From Chryseobacterium gallinarum (GTDB lineage: Bacteria > Bacteroidota > Bacteroidia > Flavobacteriales > Weeksellaceae): a DNA stretch of 64,000 bases. Shown piece by piece: positions 53,592 through 62,420 of the stretch. The stretch is from assembly GCF_001021975.1 (NCBI RefSeq), contig NZ_CP009928.1, positions 1,240,001-1,304,000 on the forward strand, given 5' to 3'. The translations under genes were made by a program, and so were the position numbers. The notes beneath the pieces were generated by a model that saw nothing but the letters and a program-made list of their open reading frames with translations, did not search any database and was not told the origin of the DNA. Numbering within the stretch: the first letter of the stretch is position 1; every line of letters begins with the position of its first letter.

Positions 53592-54101
53592 TTATTTATC
53601 TGAAAAAGAATTGATCATTTTCGAAATATCTCCTGCTGTAAAACTTCCTTTTACATCCACAAAAACCAATTCTTTATCTGAATTTACAGTAATCAGCATA
53701 TTTTTAATAGCATCCCCATTTTGTTTTACCCTTACATTGACATTATCTCCGTCATGTTTTATGGTTGCCCAATCTTCGTAATGGCTATTGTTCAAATAGC
53801 GAACATAGTCATTAAGCATCTCTTTGCTTCCGTTTTCTACGGTAAGGATTTTTATTTTGGAAATTTTCTTTACCAGGTTTACCAGTTCCTCACTTTCTCC
53901 ATCTTCCCTCAGAGCTTTCTTGATATAGGGCTTTGCCAATAGCATCGGGACATTAAAGCTTGTATATTTCGCTCCTTTAAAATCATATCCTGCATCTGAA
54001 AAAAAGTCTATATTGGGTTTTTCTGAAACAATACAGGATTGAAGGGTACCAATCATCAAAAGAGTCAAAAAAATGTTTTTAAAAGTTTTCATGGCTAACA
54101 T
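53592..54101 (-). CDS. DUF4252 lipoprotein
   Basis: 169 residues (a second ATG at 54092 gives the better signal, MKTFKNIFLTLLMIGTLQSC, with lipobox cysteine). The body follows the DUF4252 pattern: SFNVPMLLAKPYIKKAL, VKKISKIKILTVENG, LNDYVRYLNNSHYEDW, VRVKQNGDAIKNMLITV and ELVFVDVKGSFTAGDISKMI. It lies 3 bp after the larger DUF4252/DUF2807 gene and is the last gene of the ECF sigma operon. Function unknown; envelope location. Confidence 0.8.
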   Translation of the reverse strand: MLAMKTFKNIFLTLLMIGTLQSCIVSEKPNIDFFSDAGYDFKGAKYTSFNVPMLLAKPYIKKALREDGESEELVNLVKKISKIKILTVENGSKEMLNDYVRYLNNSHYEDWATIKHDGDNVNVRVKQNGDAIKNMLITVNSDKELVFVDVKGSFTAGDISKMINSFSDK

Positions 54102-54104
54102 TTT

Positions 54105-55385
54105 TTAATCCAAATGCCTTAAAGTACCTCCTGATGTTTTACTGATATTGGATTCTATTTCCGGTCTTCCTTTATATTTTACCAAACCTCCTGAAGATGC
54201 TCTCACTTTTAATTTTCCGGATACATTTACAGAGAGATTCCCGCCTGATGTAGCTTCCGTTTCAAGAGAAGTTAATTTTAAATCATCAGCTTTACAAACA
54301 GCTCCACTGCTAATATCAATAGTTCCGGATTCGGCACTTCCGCTCAGATTTGTACTGGATCCGCTTGAGCTTTTGACTGAGATTTTTCCGGTCGTAATCC
54401 CGGCTCTGACGTTGGCTCCTGAAGAAACCGAAATATCCGTTGCTCCTGAGATTTTGAAATCACCTGTCACATTGGCTCCCGATGATGCATCAATTCTCAT
54501 ATTATTCTCTTGAATGGCATTTACCACCGTAAGGTTTGATCCGGAAGAAACATCAATGCTGCTCATTTTTGGGGAGGAAACATTTACACTTAAATTTCTA
54601 AATTTCAGGTTCCTTATTCCTTTGTTATCAATATAAATTCTCAATATCCCGTTTTCTACTTTTGTAATGATATATTGCAACTTATCAGAATCTGCAATTA
54701 CTTTTACACTGGCAGGTTTTTCCTGCTTGAAGACTACATTCACTCCGGTACTTACCTGAATTCCTGAAAAGTCACCAACATTTCTTGCTTCTCCATTCAG
54801 GTAAGAAGGATTATTTTCTGATGTGATATTACTTTTTATATTACTGACCGGATTTTTTTTGGTTTCACTGGAGCTGATGATTTTACTCACATCATCCATA
54901 GAAAGTTTACCATCAAGCATTACAAAAATACTTTCTCCACTTCCGCCATCAATGCTCAATAATAAATCATCCAGAATACCATTCCTGGCTTCGGCGGAAA
55001 GAAATTTTATCTTTGCTCCGGAATTGTTTACGGACATGATTTCATTGTAATTCAGATTCTTCAGGTAAGAGGAAATATCCTTACTCAACTGGGAAAGGTT
55101 ATCCTGAACCCTGCGACCATCAGAAGTATTTGATTTTTCAGGATTTTCTGTAATCAAAATCTTTAAACCATTGATTTTTGACAATAACGGTTTGATCTGA
55201 TCCAGCTGGGAATCATCAATGTTCAGACTGCTCAGCATTCCAAACATAGGCTTGGCAATTTTAATAGAAGTAACGCCTTCTACTTCCTGATATTTGTCAA
55301 AAAGCTGATCGAATTTATCTCTTTGCCCATACACCGTAAAGAAATGGGAAAAAGCAAGTGCGAATATTATGAATAGTTTTTTCAT
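54105..55385 (-). CDS. DUF4252 protein fused to DUF2807 (putative auto-transporter adhesin head GIN)
   Basis: 426 residues with a signal peptide (ending VYGQ). Residues about 22-170 repeat the DUF4252 pattern (VEGVTSIKIAKPMFGML, NGLKILITENPE, GESIFVMLDGKLSMDDVSKI). Residues about 205-420 are a DUF2807 right-handed repeat (VGDFSGIQVSTGVNVVFKQ, VSSPKMSSIDVSSGSNLTV, then SSGANVTGDFKISGA, SSSGSSTNLSGSAESGTIDISSG as short repeats), a beta-solenoid-like domain seen in many Bacteroidetes envelope proteins. It is cotranscribed with the DUF4252 lipoprotein and probably controlled by the sigma factor at 56076. Confidence 0.8.
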   Translation of the reverse strand: MKKLFIIFALAFSHFFTVYGQRDKFDQLFDKYQEVEGVTSIKIAKPMFGMLSSLNIDDSQLDQIKPLLSKINGLKILITENPEKSNTSDGRRVQDNLSQLSKDISSYLKNLNYNEIMSVNNSGAKIKFLSAEARNGILDDLLLSIDGGSGESIFVMLDGKLSMDDVSKIISSSETKKNPVSNIKSNITSENNPSYLNGEARNVGDFSGIQVSTGVNVVFKQEKPASVKVIADSDKLQYIITKVENGILRIYIDNKGIRNLKFRNLSVNVSSPKMSSIDVSSGSNLTVVNAIQENNMRIDASSGANVTGDFKISGATDISVSSGANVRAGITTGKISVKSSSGSSTNLSGSAESGTIDISSGAVCKADDLKLTSLETEATSGGNLSVNVSGKLKVRASSGGLVKYKGRPEIESNISKTSGGTLRHLD

Positions 55386-55426
55386 GAGTCAATTTTTTTT
55401 ACTTAATGATTAATACTTTCTTTCAT

Positions 55427-56101
55427 TTAATAATCATCATCTACCACTTTAGGCTGTACCAATTTTTCACTAACGTTATTTGCAAATATCTGGAATGAAT
55501 ACTTAGTCACATTGATGGCTTCTTCTACATTATCAATTCTTTTTCCGTTCACAATAACGTAAGAATTTTTATATCCTGTAGAATCTTTTGAAACCGTATT
55601 TGTTTTAAAAGAAGAATTGTCTACATATCTCGGCTTTCTTTCTTTTTTGAGCCTTCCTCTTTTAGGTAGGATTTCATCTAAAACATCTTTCTCCGCTATT
55701 GAATTTTCCTGAAAAATGGAATCTTTTTTAGCTCCTGAAACAGAATCTGAATGATTCGCCGCTACCTGATGCTGATGTTCGTTATTTTCTTCAATAAAAT
55801 CCGACTTTTGCCTTAAAACTTCGTCTTTTACGAGTTGTTTTTTATACTGAACATTAGCTGAATGCTGATGATAAAAGAAAAAGCCTGCACTGAAAAGCAG
55901 CATTACACTGGCAGCCATCCAAAACCATTTAGGAAAAGAGGGCTTATTTTTTTCGAGCGGGATTACAGGGCCTTCTTCTTTTCCAGAAACGGGTGTACCC
56001 TCTGCTTTCTGAAGAAAATCTTCAAAACTCCAATCCATCTTATCTTCCTTAATTTCCCGGAAGACTTCGTCGTATTTATTCTGTAATTGATCTTTTTTCA
56101 T
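55427..56101 (-). CDS. Single-pass membrane protein, probable anti-sigma or sensor partner
   Basis: 224 residues. A cytoplasmic N-terminus of about 65 residues (EVFREIKEDKMDWSFEDFLQKAEG) precedes one membrane helix (FWMAASVMLLFSAGFFFYHQ, about 70-90). The rest is outside the cytoplasm and rich in serine, lysine and glutamate (YVDNSSFKTNTVSKDSTGYKNSYVIVNGKRID). Its start overlaps the end of the sigma factor gene by 26 bp. This position and topology suggest an anti-sigma factor, although no zinc or ASD motif is visible. Confidence 0.65.
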   Translation of the reverse strand: MKKDQLQNKYDEVFREIKEDKMDWSFEDFLQKAEGTPVSGKEEGPVIPLEKNKPSFPKWFWMAASVMLLFSAGFFFYHQHSANVQYKKQLVKDEVLRQKSDFIEENNEHQHQVAANHSDSVSGAKKDSIFQENSIAEKDVLDEILPKRGRLKKERKPRYVDNSSFKTNTVSKDSTGYKNSYVIVNGKRIDNVEEAINVTKYSFQIFANNVSEKLVQPKVVDDDY

Positions 56102-56585
56102 AGCTCATCAGTTGTGAGATTTGTTCTTTTACTTTTTGTCTTGCCCGCATAAGGTTGACCCTTACCGCATTTTCCTCCATTTCCAGCATTTCAGAAATTT
56201 CAGACACTTCATACTCTTCTACATCTTTCAAATGGATAACCATTTTTTGTTTCTCCGGAAGCTGGTTGATAAATCCTATAATGTGTTCTTTAAGATTATC
56301 AACCTCCATGCTGTACAGCTCCGAACGATGCAACTGCAAATCAGCAAATCCTAACTTGACATCGTGATGTTTCAGCCGGTTCAGACATTCATTCCGGACA
56401 GACTTCAATGCATAGGATTTAAAATTCCCAAATTGCTCAAGCTCATCCTTTTTTTGCCAGAACTTCATCATCAAATCCTGCACCACATCTTCTGCTTCAT
56501 CACTGCTCATAACGAACCTTTTCGCAAAACGATACATCTCGTCTTTGAGAATAAACACCGTATTCTTGAAAGTTTCTTGGGTCAT
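56076..56585 (-). CDS. ECF RNA polymerase sigma-70 factor
   Basis: 169 residues. Region 2 (MYRFAKRFVMSSDEAEDVVQDLMMKFWQ) and region 4 (LPEKQKMVIHLKDVEEYEVSEISEMLEMEENAVRVNLMRARQKVKE, here a motif of the helix-turn-helix type) are clear. It lacks sigma-1.1 and -3, so it is an extracytoplasmic-function sigma factor. The three following genes on the same strand (membrane protein, DUF4252-DUF2807 and DUF4252) are probably its targets and regulator. The trigger is unknown. I saw no clear promoter of its own. Confidence 0.9.
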   Translation of the reverse strand: MTQETFKNTVFILKDEMYRFAKRFVMSSDEAEDVVQDLMMKFWQKKDELEQFGNFKSYALKSVRNECLNRLKHHDVKLGFADLQLHRSELYSMEVDNLKEHIIGFINQLPEKQKMVIHLKDVEEYEVSEISEMLEMEENAVRVNLMRARQKVKEQISQLMSYEKRSITE

Positions 56586-56642
56586 GAGTTTTGTTTCTTA
56601 TAGGTAAGACAACTGCCGTTTCAAATCTATTACATCGAAAAT

Positions 56643-56672
56643 AAAAAAACTTCAAAAAAATTGAAGTTTTTA
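56643..56672 (-). terminator. Terminator of the GlmU-family gene
   Basis: AAAACTTCAA / TTGAAGTTTT stem with A-rich loop, followed on the minus strand by a T-run. Confidence 0.82.
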
Positions 56673-56683
56673 TAATGAATAGA

Positions 56684-57844
56684 CTAATAGTTATCAAAAA
56701 TATGTTTTAAAATCGCTTTGTCTTCCTCTGATAAAGCCACTTTTCTTCTGGCCATTGCTCTTTCTGCCACTTCGTAAACTTTATCCAGCCTGAACCTTTC
56801 ATCATCTTTCAATCCGCCCCATGAAAAGTTTTCTACAAGATTAGGCGGAAAGCCCGGTTTAAAAATATTAGAAGCTACACCTACTACAGTTCCTGTATTC
56901 AGCTGTGTATTGATGGCCGTTTTGGAATGATCGCCCATAATCAGGCCGGCAAACTGTAGTCCGGTGTCTTCAAAGGCTTTGGTCCTGTAATTCCAGAATC
57001 TTACATGGGCATAATTGTTCTTCATATTGGAAGAGTTACTGTCTGCACCGAAATTACACCATTCCCCGATCACAGAATTCCCTACAAAACCTTCATGTCC
57101 TTTACTGGAGTAACCGAAAATGATAATATTATTGACCTCTCCTCCTACTTTACAATGGGGACCAATCGTAGTGGCTCCATAAATTTTGGCTCCCAGATTG
57201 AATTTTGAGTGATCGCCAAGCGCTATAGGGCCCCGGAGATGACATCCTTCCATCACTTCAGTATTTTTTCCAATATAGATTTTTCCGGTTCTGGTATTCA
57301 ATGTAGAAAATTCAATTTCTGCTCCTTCTTCAATAAACAGGTCTTTTTTGTCCCCTAAAAAACCATTGGTGGAAGACAATTCCTGTGAAGTCCTGCCTTT
57401 CGTAAGAAGATCAAAGTCAAAATCTATAGCGTGATGGTTATAAGTAAACAGGTCAGCAGGCTTTTTAAAGAAGATCAGGTCTTCTTTAATATCTGTCATT
57501 TTTTCAATCTGGTTTAAGGAAAAGCCTTTCATGTTTATTCTGGCCGCTACCAATTCATCTTCATATACCAAAGCTTCTCCCTGTTTAAGATCCCTGATCT
57601 GTTGAATAACAGTTTCCGTAGGCAGAAAGTTCGGAACCAGAAAGAGACTTTCTTTTTCATCAGGGCTTTTAAATTTATCCTGAAGATAAGTTTCCGTGAA
57701 GTAAGAAATTTCGGTATTCTCCAGGATTTTAGACCATCTTTCGGAGAAGGTAAGAATTCCACATCGCATGGCTGCCACGGGGCGGGTGAAGGTAAGTGGA
57801 AGAAAGTCTTCCCAATATTGTGCGTCTGAAAATACTAATTGCAT
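56684..57844 (-). CDS. GlmU-family putative sugar nucleotidyltransferase
   Basis: 386 residues. The N-terminal part (MQLVFSDAQYWEDFLPLTFTRPVAAMRCGILTF) matches the Bacteroidetes GlmU-like family, which lacks the usual GxGxRM pyrophosphorylase loop of true GlmU. From about residue 195 come hexapeptide repeats (TGKIYIGKNTEVMEGCHLRGPIALGDHSKFNLGAKI), a left-handed beta-helix typical of acyl- or sugar transferases. The overall family is named GlmU family, but its reaction is unproven, so I give no symbol. A -7 box (57937-57944) lies about 90 bp upstream. Confidence 0.8.
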   Translation of the reverse strand: MQLVFSDAQYWEDFLPLTFTRPVAAMRCGILTFSERWSKILENTEISYFTETYLQDKFKSPDEKESLFLVPNFLPTETVIQQIRDLKQGEALVYEDELVAARINMKGFSLNQIEKMTDIKEDLIFFKKPADLFTYNHHAIDFDFDLLTKGRTSQELSSTNGFLGDKKDLFIEEGAEIEFSTLNTRTGKIYIGKNTEVMEGCHLRGPIALGDHSKFNLGAKIYGATTIGPHCKVGGEVNNIIIFGYSSKGHEGFVGNSVIGEWCNFGADSNSSNMKNNYAHVRFWNYRTKAFEDTGLQFAGLIMGDHSKTAINTQLNTGTVVGVASNIFKPGFPPNLVENFSWGGLKDDERFRLDKVYEVAERAMARRKVALSEEDKAILKHIFDNY

Positions 57845-57936
57845 TTTTTAGAAGTTAAAAAGTTAGAAGTTGAAAGTTAGAGTTGAAAAATCCTGTTTCA
57901 ATAACAGACTTTCTGCATCAAATTTCCAGCTTTACA

Positions 57937-57944
57937 CAAAAATA
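57937..57944 (-). promoter_or_regulatory. -7 promoter box of the GlmU-family gene
   Basis: TATTTTTG on the minus strand matches TAnnTTTG; distance to the ATG is about 92 bases. Confidence 0.4.
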
Positions 57945-58069
57945 CAAAAAGATGGGAGAAGTTGAGATAAAGATATAAGACTAAAGAAAAGAGATTGGCT
58001 AAAGGCAATATTTCCAGTCTGTGATTTAATAGAGAGCTCATTGAGCGAAAGGCTTTCTATCTTTTAATA

Positions 58070-58100
58070 AAAAAAGTCTCCCAAATAATTGGAAGACTTC
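58070..58100 (-). terminator. Terminator of rpmE2
   Basis: AAGTCTCC / GGaAGACTT stem, T-run on the minus strand, 23 bases past the stop codon. Confidence 0.8.
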
Positions 58101-58122
58101 AGTATTTTAATGATACAAAAAA

Positions 58123-58374
58123 TTATTTAGCGAATTTTTTGTATTTGTTCATGAACTTATCAACTCTACCTGCAGTGTCAACTAATTTCACTTTACCAGT
58201 GTAGAAAGGGTGAGAAGTTGAAGAGATTTCCATTTTAATCAAAGGGTACTCTTGTCCTTCATACTCGATAGTGTCTTTTGTTTCTGCAGTAGACTTGCAA
58301 AGAAACACCTCGTCGTTACTCATATCTTTGAAAACAACAAGTCTATAATTTTCTGGGTGAATTCCGTTTTTCAT
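58123..58374 (-). CDS. rpmE2: 50S ribosomal protein L31, type B
   Basis: 83 residues beginning [17 protein letters not shown] and containing [15 protein letters not shown] and [15 protein letters not shown], as in type B L31. The zinc-binding CxxC pairs of type A L31 are missing, so it can function without zinc. A promoter box is 72 bases upstream and a terminator follows. Confidence 0.95.
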   Translation of the reverse strand: MKNGIHPENYRLVVFKDMSNDEVFLCKSTAETKDTIEYEGQEYPLIKMEISSTSHPFYTGKVKLVDTAGRVDKFMNKYKKFAK

Positions 58375-58445
58375 AATACAATTTTTAAAAAATTAAAGTT
58401 TGCTTTCGAAATAGTAATGGATATTTCTCTGCTAATTTTAGGTTG

Positions 58446-58475
58446 CAAAAGTACAACATTTTTTCTAATATCCAA
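58446..58475 (-). promoter_or_regulatory. Promoter of rpmE2
   Basis: On the minus strand the -7 box is TACTTTTG (58446-58453) and a TTTGG element containing TTG (58473-58475) lies 19 bp further upstream. Confidence 0.7.
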
Positions 58476-58525
58476 ATACAGAATTCAATATTTTTTAATT
58501 GATAAGAAATTCAAAGTATTTTCGT

Positions 58526-58533
58526 TAAATTTG
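58526..58533 (+). promoter_or_regulatory. -7 promoter box of the lipoprotein-mazG-aroA run
   Basis: TAAATTTG matches TAnnTTTG, 24 bases before the ATG at 58558. Confidence 0.6.
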
Positions 58534-58557
58534 GAACTTACTTAAACTTTAATTTCG

Positions 58558-59967
58558 ATGAAATTCAAATTATTACTGGCTTTTTCTTTCTGGATGCTTC
58601 TTGTAGCGGTATCATGTAATAAGGATGATATTACCTTTGATGCTCCTTCACAGCAATTGCGTTTTTCAAGGGATACGGTATTCTGTGATACGGTTTACCA
58701 TCAGGTACGCTCAGAAACTTATGCTGTAAAAGTATATAATAATGAAGATAAAGATATTATGATTCCCAGGATCAATCTTGAGAAAGGTTCAGCATCCTTA
58801 TATAGAATCAATGTAGACGGAAAACCCGGTTATGATTTTAAAAATGTTCCTTTAAGAAAGAAAGACAGTCTTTATATTTTTGTTGAAATCGCACCTGAAG
58901 CTACCGGGCCAGAAGCCATTGCTGAAGACCGTGTTGTTTTTACCGGTGCTGCCGGACAACAGCATGTCACTTTATTTTCTGTAGTTCAGGATGCAGAATT
59001 CTTTATTCAAACGCCTTCCAATCCTAATATAATAGCAGCCCATACTACCTGGAATAATAATAAAGCTAAGATTATTTACGGTGATCTGACGATCAATCCT
59101 AATGTAGTACTGAATATCGAAAAGGGAACCAAGGTGTATTTCCATAAAAACAGCGGTATGAAATTTTCTGCCGGGTCAACTTTAAATATCAATGGAACCC
59201 AGGATCAGGAGGTTATCCTTCGCGGAGACAGAAACGATACAGCATACGATACGGTGCCTAAAAACTGGAACTCTATAAAAATGGAGGCCAATACGACTCT
59301 TAATATGAACCATGCCAGGTTATTCGGGGGAACCAGAGGCCTGGAGATGAAGCAAACCAATGCTACGATCAATAATTCATTCATTCATACTTTCTTTGAG
59401 TATGGGATTTATGCGGTAGGTTCTACGGTAAATGCCACCAACCTGGTGATGAATAATTGCGGGCTTTCCTGTATTGGGATCTTCAGAGGAGGAAATCACT
59501 CTTATACCCATGCTACAATTGCCAATTACTCCAGAACAATGAACAATTTTGACAGGAAGGGCATTTTCGCAACCAATGAATGGAAAAATGATTCCGGGCA
59601 GACAGAACAGGGTGCTTTACAGCAGCTTAGCATAAGAAACAGTATTGTTTACTCTGACAGGGATAATTCTATTCATTTTGAACCTACACCCGGTCAACAG
59701 TTTGAGTTCTTGATCCAAAACTGTTTGCTTAAATACTCAAATACATCGGAGGCCGGATTCCCTTTTGACTCAAGTCCTAATGTACTGCAAAGTATCAAGA
59801 ATGAGGATCCGAAATTTGTTAATTACTTCATGGCCAAAATGAACCTAAGGGTAACACCTGCCTCTCCGGCAAAAGGCAAAGGAAATTTAACGGTGGCAGG
59901 AACGGTGCCTTTTGATATTGTAAATGTATCCAGAACTTCTAATCCTACTCTCGGGGCTTATCAATAA
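58558..59967 (+). CDS. Lipoprotein with a probable beta-helix domain
   Basis: 469 residues. The N-terminus MKFKLLLAFSFWMLLVAVSCN is a lipoprotein signal with cysteine 20. Residues about 27-150 (QQLRFSRDTVFCDTVYHQVRS, YAVKVYNNEDKDIMIPRINLEKG) form a beta-sandwich-like domain found at the start of many Bacteroidetes lipoproteins. The second half shows short repeats with N/G turns (LNIEKGTKVYFHKNSGMKF, LNMNHARLFGGTRGLEMKQTNATINNSFI), typical of a right-handed parallel beta-helix. Role unknown. The next gene begins 2 bp after the stop codon. Confidence 0.75.
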   Translation: MKFKLLLAFSFWMLLVAVSCNKDDITFDAPSQQLRFSRDTVFCDTVYHQVRSETYAVKVYNNEDKDIMIPRINLEKGSASLYRINVDGKPGYDFKNVPLRKKDSLYIFVEIAPEATGPEAIAEDRVVFTGAAGQQHVTLFSVVQDAEFFIQTPSNPNIIAAHTTWNNNKAKIIYGDLTINPNVVLNIEKGTKVYFHKNSGMKFSAGSTLNINGTQDQEVILRGDRNDTAYDTVPKNWNSIKMEANTTLNMNHARLFGGTRGLEMKQTNATINNSFIHTFFEYGIYAVGSTVNATNLVMNNCGLSCIGIFRGGNHSYTHATIANYSRTMNNFDRKGIFATNEWKNDSGQTEQGALQQLSIRNSIVYSDRDNSIHFEPTPGQQFEFLIQNCLLKYSNTSEAGFPFDSSPNVLQSIKNEDPKFVNYFMAKMNLRVTPASPAKGKGNLTVAGTVPFDIVNVSRTSNPTLGAYQ

Positions 59968-59969
59968 TA

Positions 59970-60296
59970 ATGGAAATTACTCAACTGCAACAGCAAGTCG
60001 ATGAATGGATCAAAACCATCGGCGTACGGTATTTTAATGAACTCACCAATATGGCGATGCTGACTGAAGAAGTTGGCGAAGTTGCCAGAATCATCGCCAG
60101 AAGGTATGGCGAACAGAGTGAGAAAGAAAGTGATAAAAGCAAAGACCTGGGAGAGGAACTTGCAGATGTACTTTTTGTAACTTTGTGCCTTGCCAACCAA
60201 ACCGGGGTCAATCTGCAGGACGCCTTCGACAGAAAAATGAAAATAAAAACTGATCGCGACAAGGAACGGCATCAGAATAATGAAAAACTGAAGTGA
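59970..60296 (+). CDS. MazG-type nucleotide pyrophosphohydrolase domain protein
   Basis: 108 residues. The metal-binding motif of the all-alpha NTP-PPase fold is visible: EEVGEVARIIARRYGE (EExxE) and, after about 20 residues, EELADVLF (ExxD). Single-domain MazG relatives hydrolyse nucleoside triphosphates or dCTP/dUTP to the monophosphate; the exact substrate is unknown. It lies 2 bp after the lipoprotein gene and 22 bp before aroA, so all three are probably on one transcript. Confidence 0.85.
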   Translation: MEITQLQQQVDEWIKTIGVRYFNELTNMAMLTEEVGEVARIIARRYGEQSEKESDKSKDLGEELADVLFVTLCLANQTGVNLQDAFDRKMKIKTDRDKERHQNNEKLK

Positions 60297-60318
60297 TAAG
60301 ACATCACGTGTAAAAATA

Positions 60319-61542
60319 ATGAAGCTAGAAAAATCAGAATTAACAGGAAATAAAACAGTACAGATCAGCGGTTCGAAAAGTATTTCGAATCGTTTATTGA
60401 TTTTGGAGAGTTTATTTAAAAACATACCAATCGGGAACCTTTCCAATTCCCAGGACACCCAATTGCTGAAAAAAGCATTGGCTGAGAATACGGATACCGT
60501 AGACATTCACCATGCCGGAACTGCTATGCGTTTTCTGACTTCCTACTATTCAATCATGGAAGGGAAGACCACAATTCTTACGGGATCTAAAAGGATGAAG
60601 GAAAGACCTATAAAAAATCTGGTCAATGCATTACAGGATCTCGGTGCCGAAATTGAATATCTGGAAAATGAAGGTTTTCCACCTTTAAAAATTACGGGTA
60701 AAAAGATTATTCAGAGCCAGGTACATGTACCGGCCAATATTTCAAGCCAGTTTATCACTTCCCTGCTTCTTATTGCCGGTAAGCTTGAAAACGGACTGGC
60801 TATTCATCTTGTAGGGGAGGTAACATCCAGATCTTATATTGAAATGACACTTGATATTTTAACAAGGTTTGGAATTCAAAATAGCTTTGAAGGAAATACC
60901 ATTAAAGTAGAACCTTTTGATACAAAAAAAGCATCTACGCCCGTTCATTATGAAGTGGAGAGCGACTGGAGCTCTGCTTCCTATTTTTATTCTATCTGCG
61001 CCCTGGGCAGAAAGATGATCCATTTAAAAAGTTTTTACAAAAAATCAACCCAGGGGGATTCTGCAATTGCCGGAATCTATGAAAATTTCTTCGGTATCAA
61101 GACTATTTTCTCTGAAGAAGAACATACCATCACGTTAGAACCTCAGCCGGATTTTTCATTCCCTGAAAAGATTGTCCTGGATATGAATAACTGCCCGGAT
61201 ATTGCCCAGACACTTTGTGTAACAGCCGCTGCGTTAAAGATTCCTTTTGAAATTTCAGGATTGGGAACTTTAAGGGTAAAGGAAACCGACAGGCTCCAGG
61301 CTTTATATAATGAGCTTAAGAAACTGGGAACGGAGACGGAAATTACTGACTTAACCATCAAATCGGTCAGCTTCGGAGAACCGCAAAAAGATATTTCGAT
61401 TGCTACGTATCAGGATCACAGAATGGCAATGAGCTTTGCCCCGTTCTGCCTGATCGGTGAACTCACCATTGAAGATGATAATGTGGTAGAAAAATCTTAC
61501 CCGATGTTCTGGGAAGATCTGTCCGGTATATTAACTAGTTGA
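60319..61542 (+). CDS. aroA: 3-phosphoshikimate 1-carboxyvinyltransferase (EPSP synthase)
   Basis: 407 residues. It joins phosphoenolpyruvate to shikimate-3-phosphate, the sixth step of the chorismate pathway. Visible signatures: SGSKSISNRLLIL (lysine 20), GTAMRFLTSYYS, ITGKKIIQSQVHVPANISSQFITSLLL, MNNCPDIAQTL, KETDRLQAL and QDHRMAMSFAP. The glyphosate-binding glycine loop is the GTAMRF segment. Length is somewhat short but complete, as usual in Bacteroidetes. Confidence 0.95.
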   Translation: MKLEKSELTGNKTVQISGSKSISNRLLILESLFKNIPIGNLSNSQDTQLLKKALAENTDTVDIHHAGTAMRFLTSYYSIMEGKTTILTGSKRMKERPIKNLVNALQDLGAEIEYLENEGFPPLKITGKKIIQSQVHVPANISSQFITSLLLIAGKLENGLAIHLVGEVTSRSYIEMTLDILTRFGIQNSFEGNTIKVEPFDTKKASTPVHYEVESDWSSASYFYSICALGRKMIHLKSFYKKSTQGDSAIAGIYENFFGIKTIFSEEEHTITLEPQPDFSFPEKIVLDMNNCPDIAQTLCVTAAALKIPFEISGLGTLRVKETDRLQALYNELKKLGTETEITDLTIKSVSFGEPQKDISIATYQDHRMAMSFAPFCLIGELTIEDDNVVEKSYPMFWEDLSGILTS

Positions 61543-61618
61543 TTTTTACAGTGCAGTAATTTGAGAATAATTTTATGAATTGTTTCAAATTACTGCATTT
61601 CAATACCATTCCTGCTCG

Positions 61619-62293
61619 ATGAAAAATATATTTACTTTTTTCACTTTTTTATTGGTTTCGGGCTTCCACGCCCAAACCCTGAAAACTTTCTCGGTACCTG
61701 AGGGCTATAAAAAAATTGCGGAAGTAAAAGGGGATCTTGATAAAGACGGACAGGATGAAATGGTATTGGCATTCGATACGGATATAATAACAGACCGGCA
61801 CTATTCCGGGAAAACAGATTATCAAAGAGTTTTTTATATTCTGAAAAATACAGATAGCGGCCTTAAGATATGGAAAAAAAATTCTACCCTGCTTTTTTCA
61901 AGTGCAATGGGATTTTATCCGGAAGATAATATTCTTGAGTTTAGTATTAAAAACGGCAGGCTTATTGTCAGACAGCAGTTTTCTACCAATTCAAGGCATA
62001 CTCAAAACTACAGGCATACCTTCATGTTTCAGAATGGTGACTTCTATTTAACCGGCTCTTATGACACTTTTGAAGATACCTGCGATTTTAATTTTCTGAA
62101 TGTTATCAATTTTTCTACTGGGAAGGTTGTTGCAGAAAGGGAATACTCTTCCTGTGATGAGGTAACAAAAGTACCTGAAAATTTTTATAAAGAATTTACA
62201 TACAAGCCCAGGACCCTTATAAAAATGGGTGATTTCAGGATTGGTGAGCATAAGGTGGAAATTCCCGGTACAACGGAATACATTGTTTTTTAA
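61619..62293 (+). CDS. Secreted protein of unknown function
   Basis: 224 residues from ATG 61619 (the frame is open to 61580). The signal peptide is MKNIFTFFTFLLVSGFHAQ. The N-terminal EVKGDLDKDGQDEMVLAFD resembles an FG-GAP/VCBS-type calcium-binding turn (DxDxDGxDE), as in beta-propeller proteins, but only one copy is present. The rest (YQRVFYILKNTDSGLKIW, CDFNFLNVINFSTGKVVAEREYSSCDEV) is unfamiliar. It follows aroA by 76 bp without a clear promoter box. Confidence 0.65.
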   Translation: MKNIFTFFTFLLVSGFHAQTLKTFSVPEGYKKIAEVKGDLDKDGQDEMVLAFDTDIITDRHYSGKTDYQRVFYILKNTDSGLKIWKKNSTLLFSSAMGFYPEDNILEFSIKNGRLIVRQQFSTNSRHTQNYRHTFMFQNGDFYLTGSYDTFEDTCDFNFLNVINFSTGKVVAEREYSSCDEVTKVPENFYKEFTYKPRTLIKMGDFRIGEHKVEIPGTTEYIVF

Positions 62294-62420
62294 GCGGACC
62301 TTATAAACGAGGCTCTTACCGGTTTCCTTTATTTCAACAAATTAATTATCTTTTAAAGTTAAATTAACTCCTCATATTTTGACATATCCTTATTTTTAGA
62401 TTAAATAAAATATAAAAACT

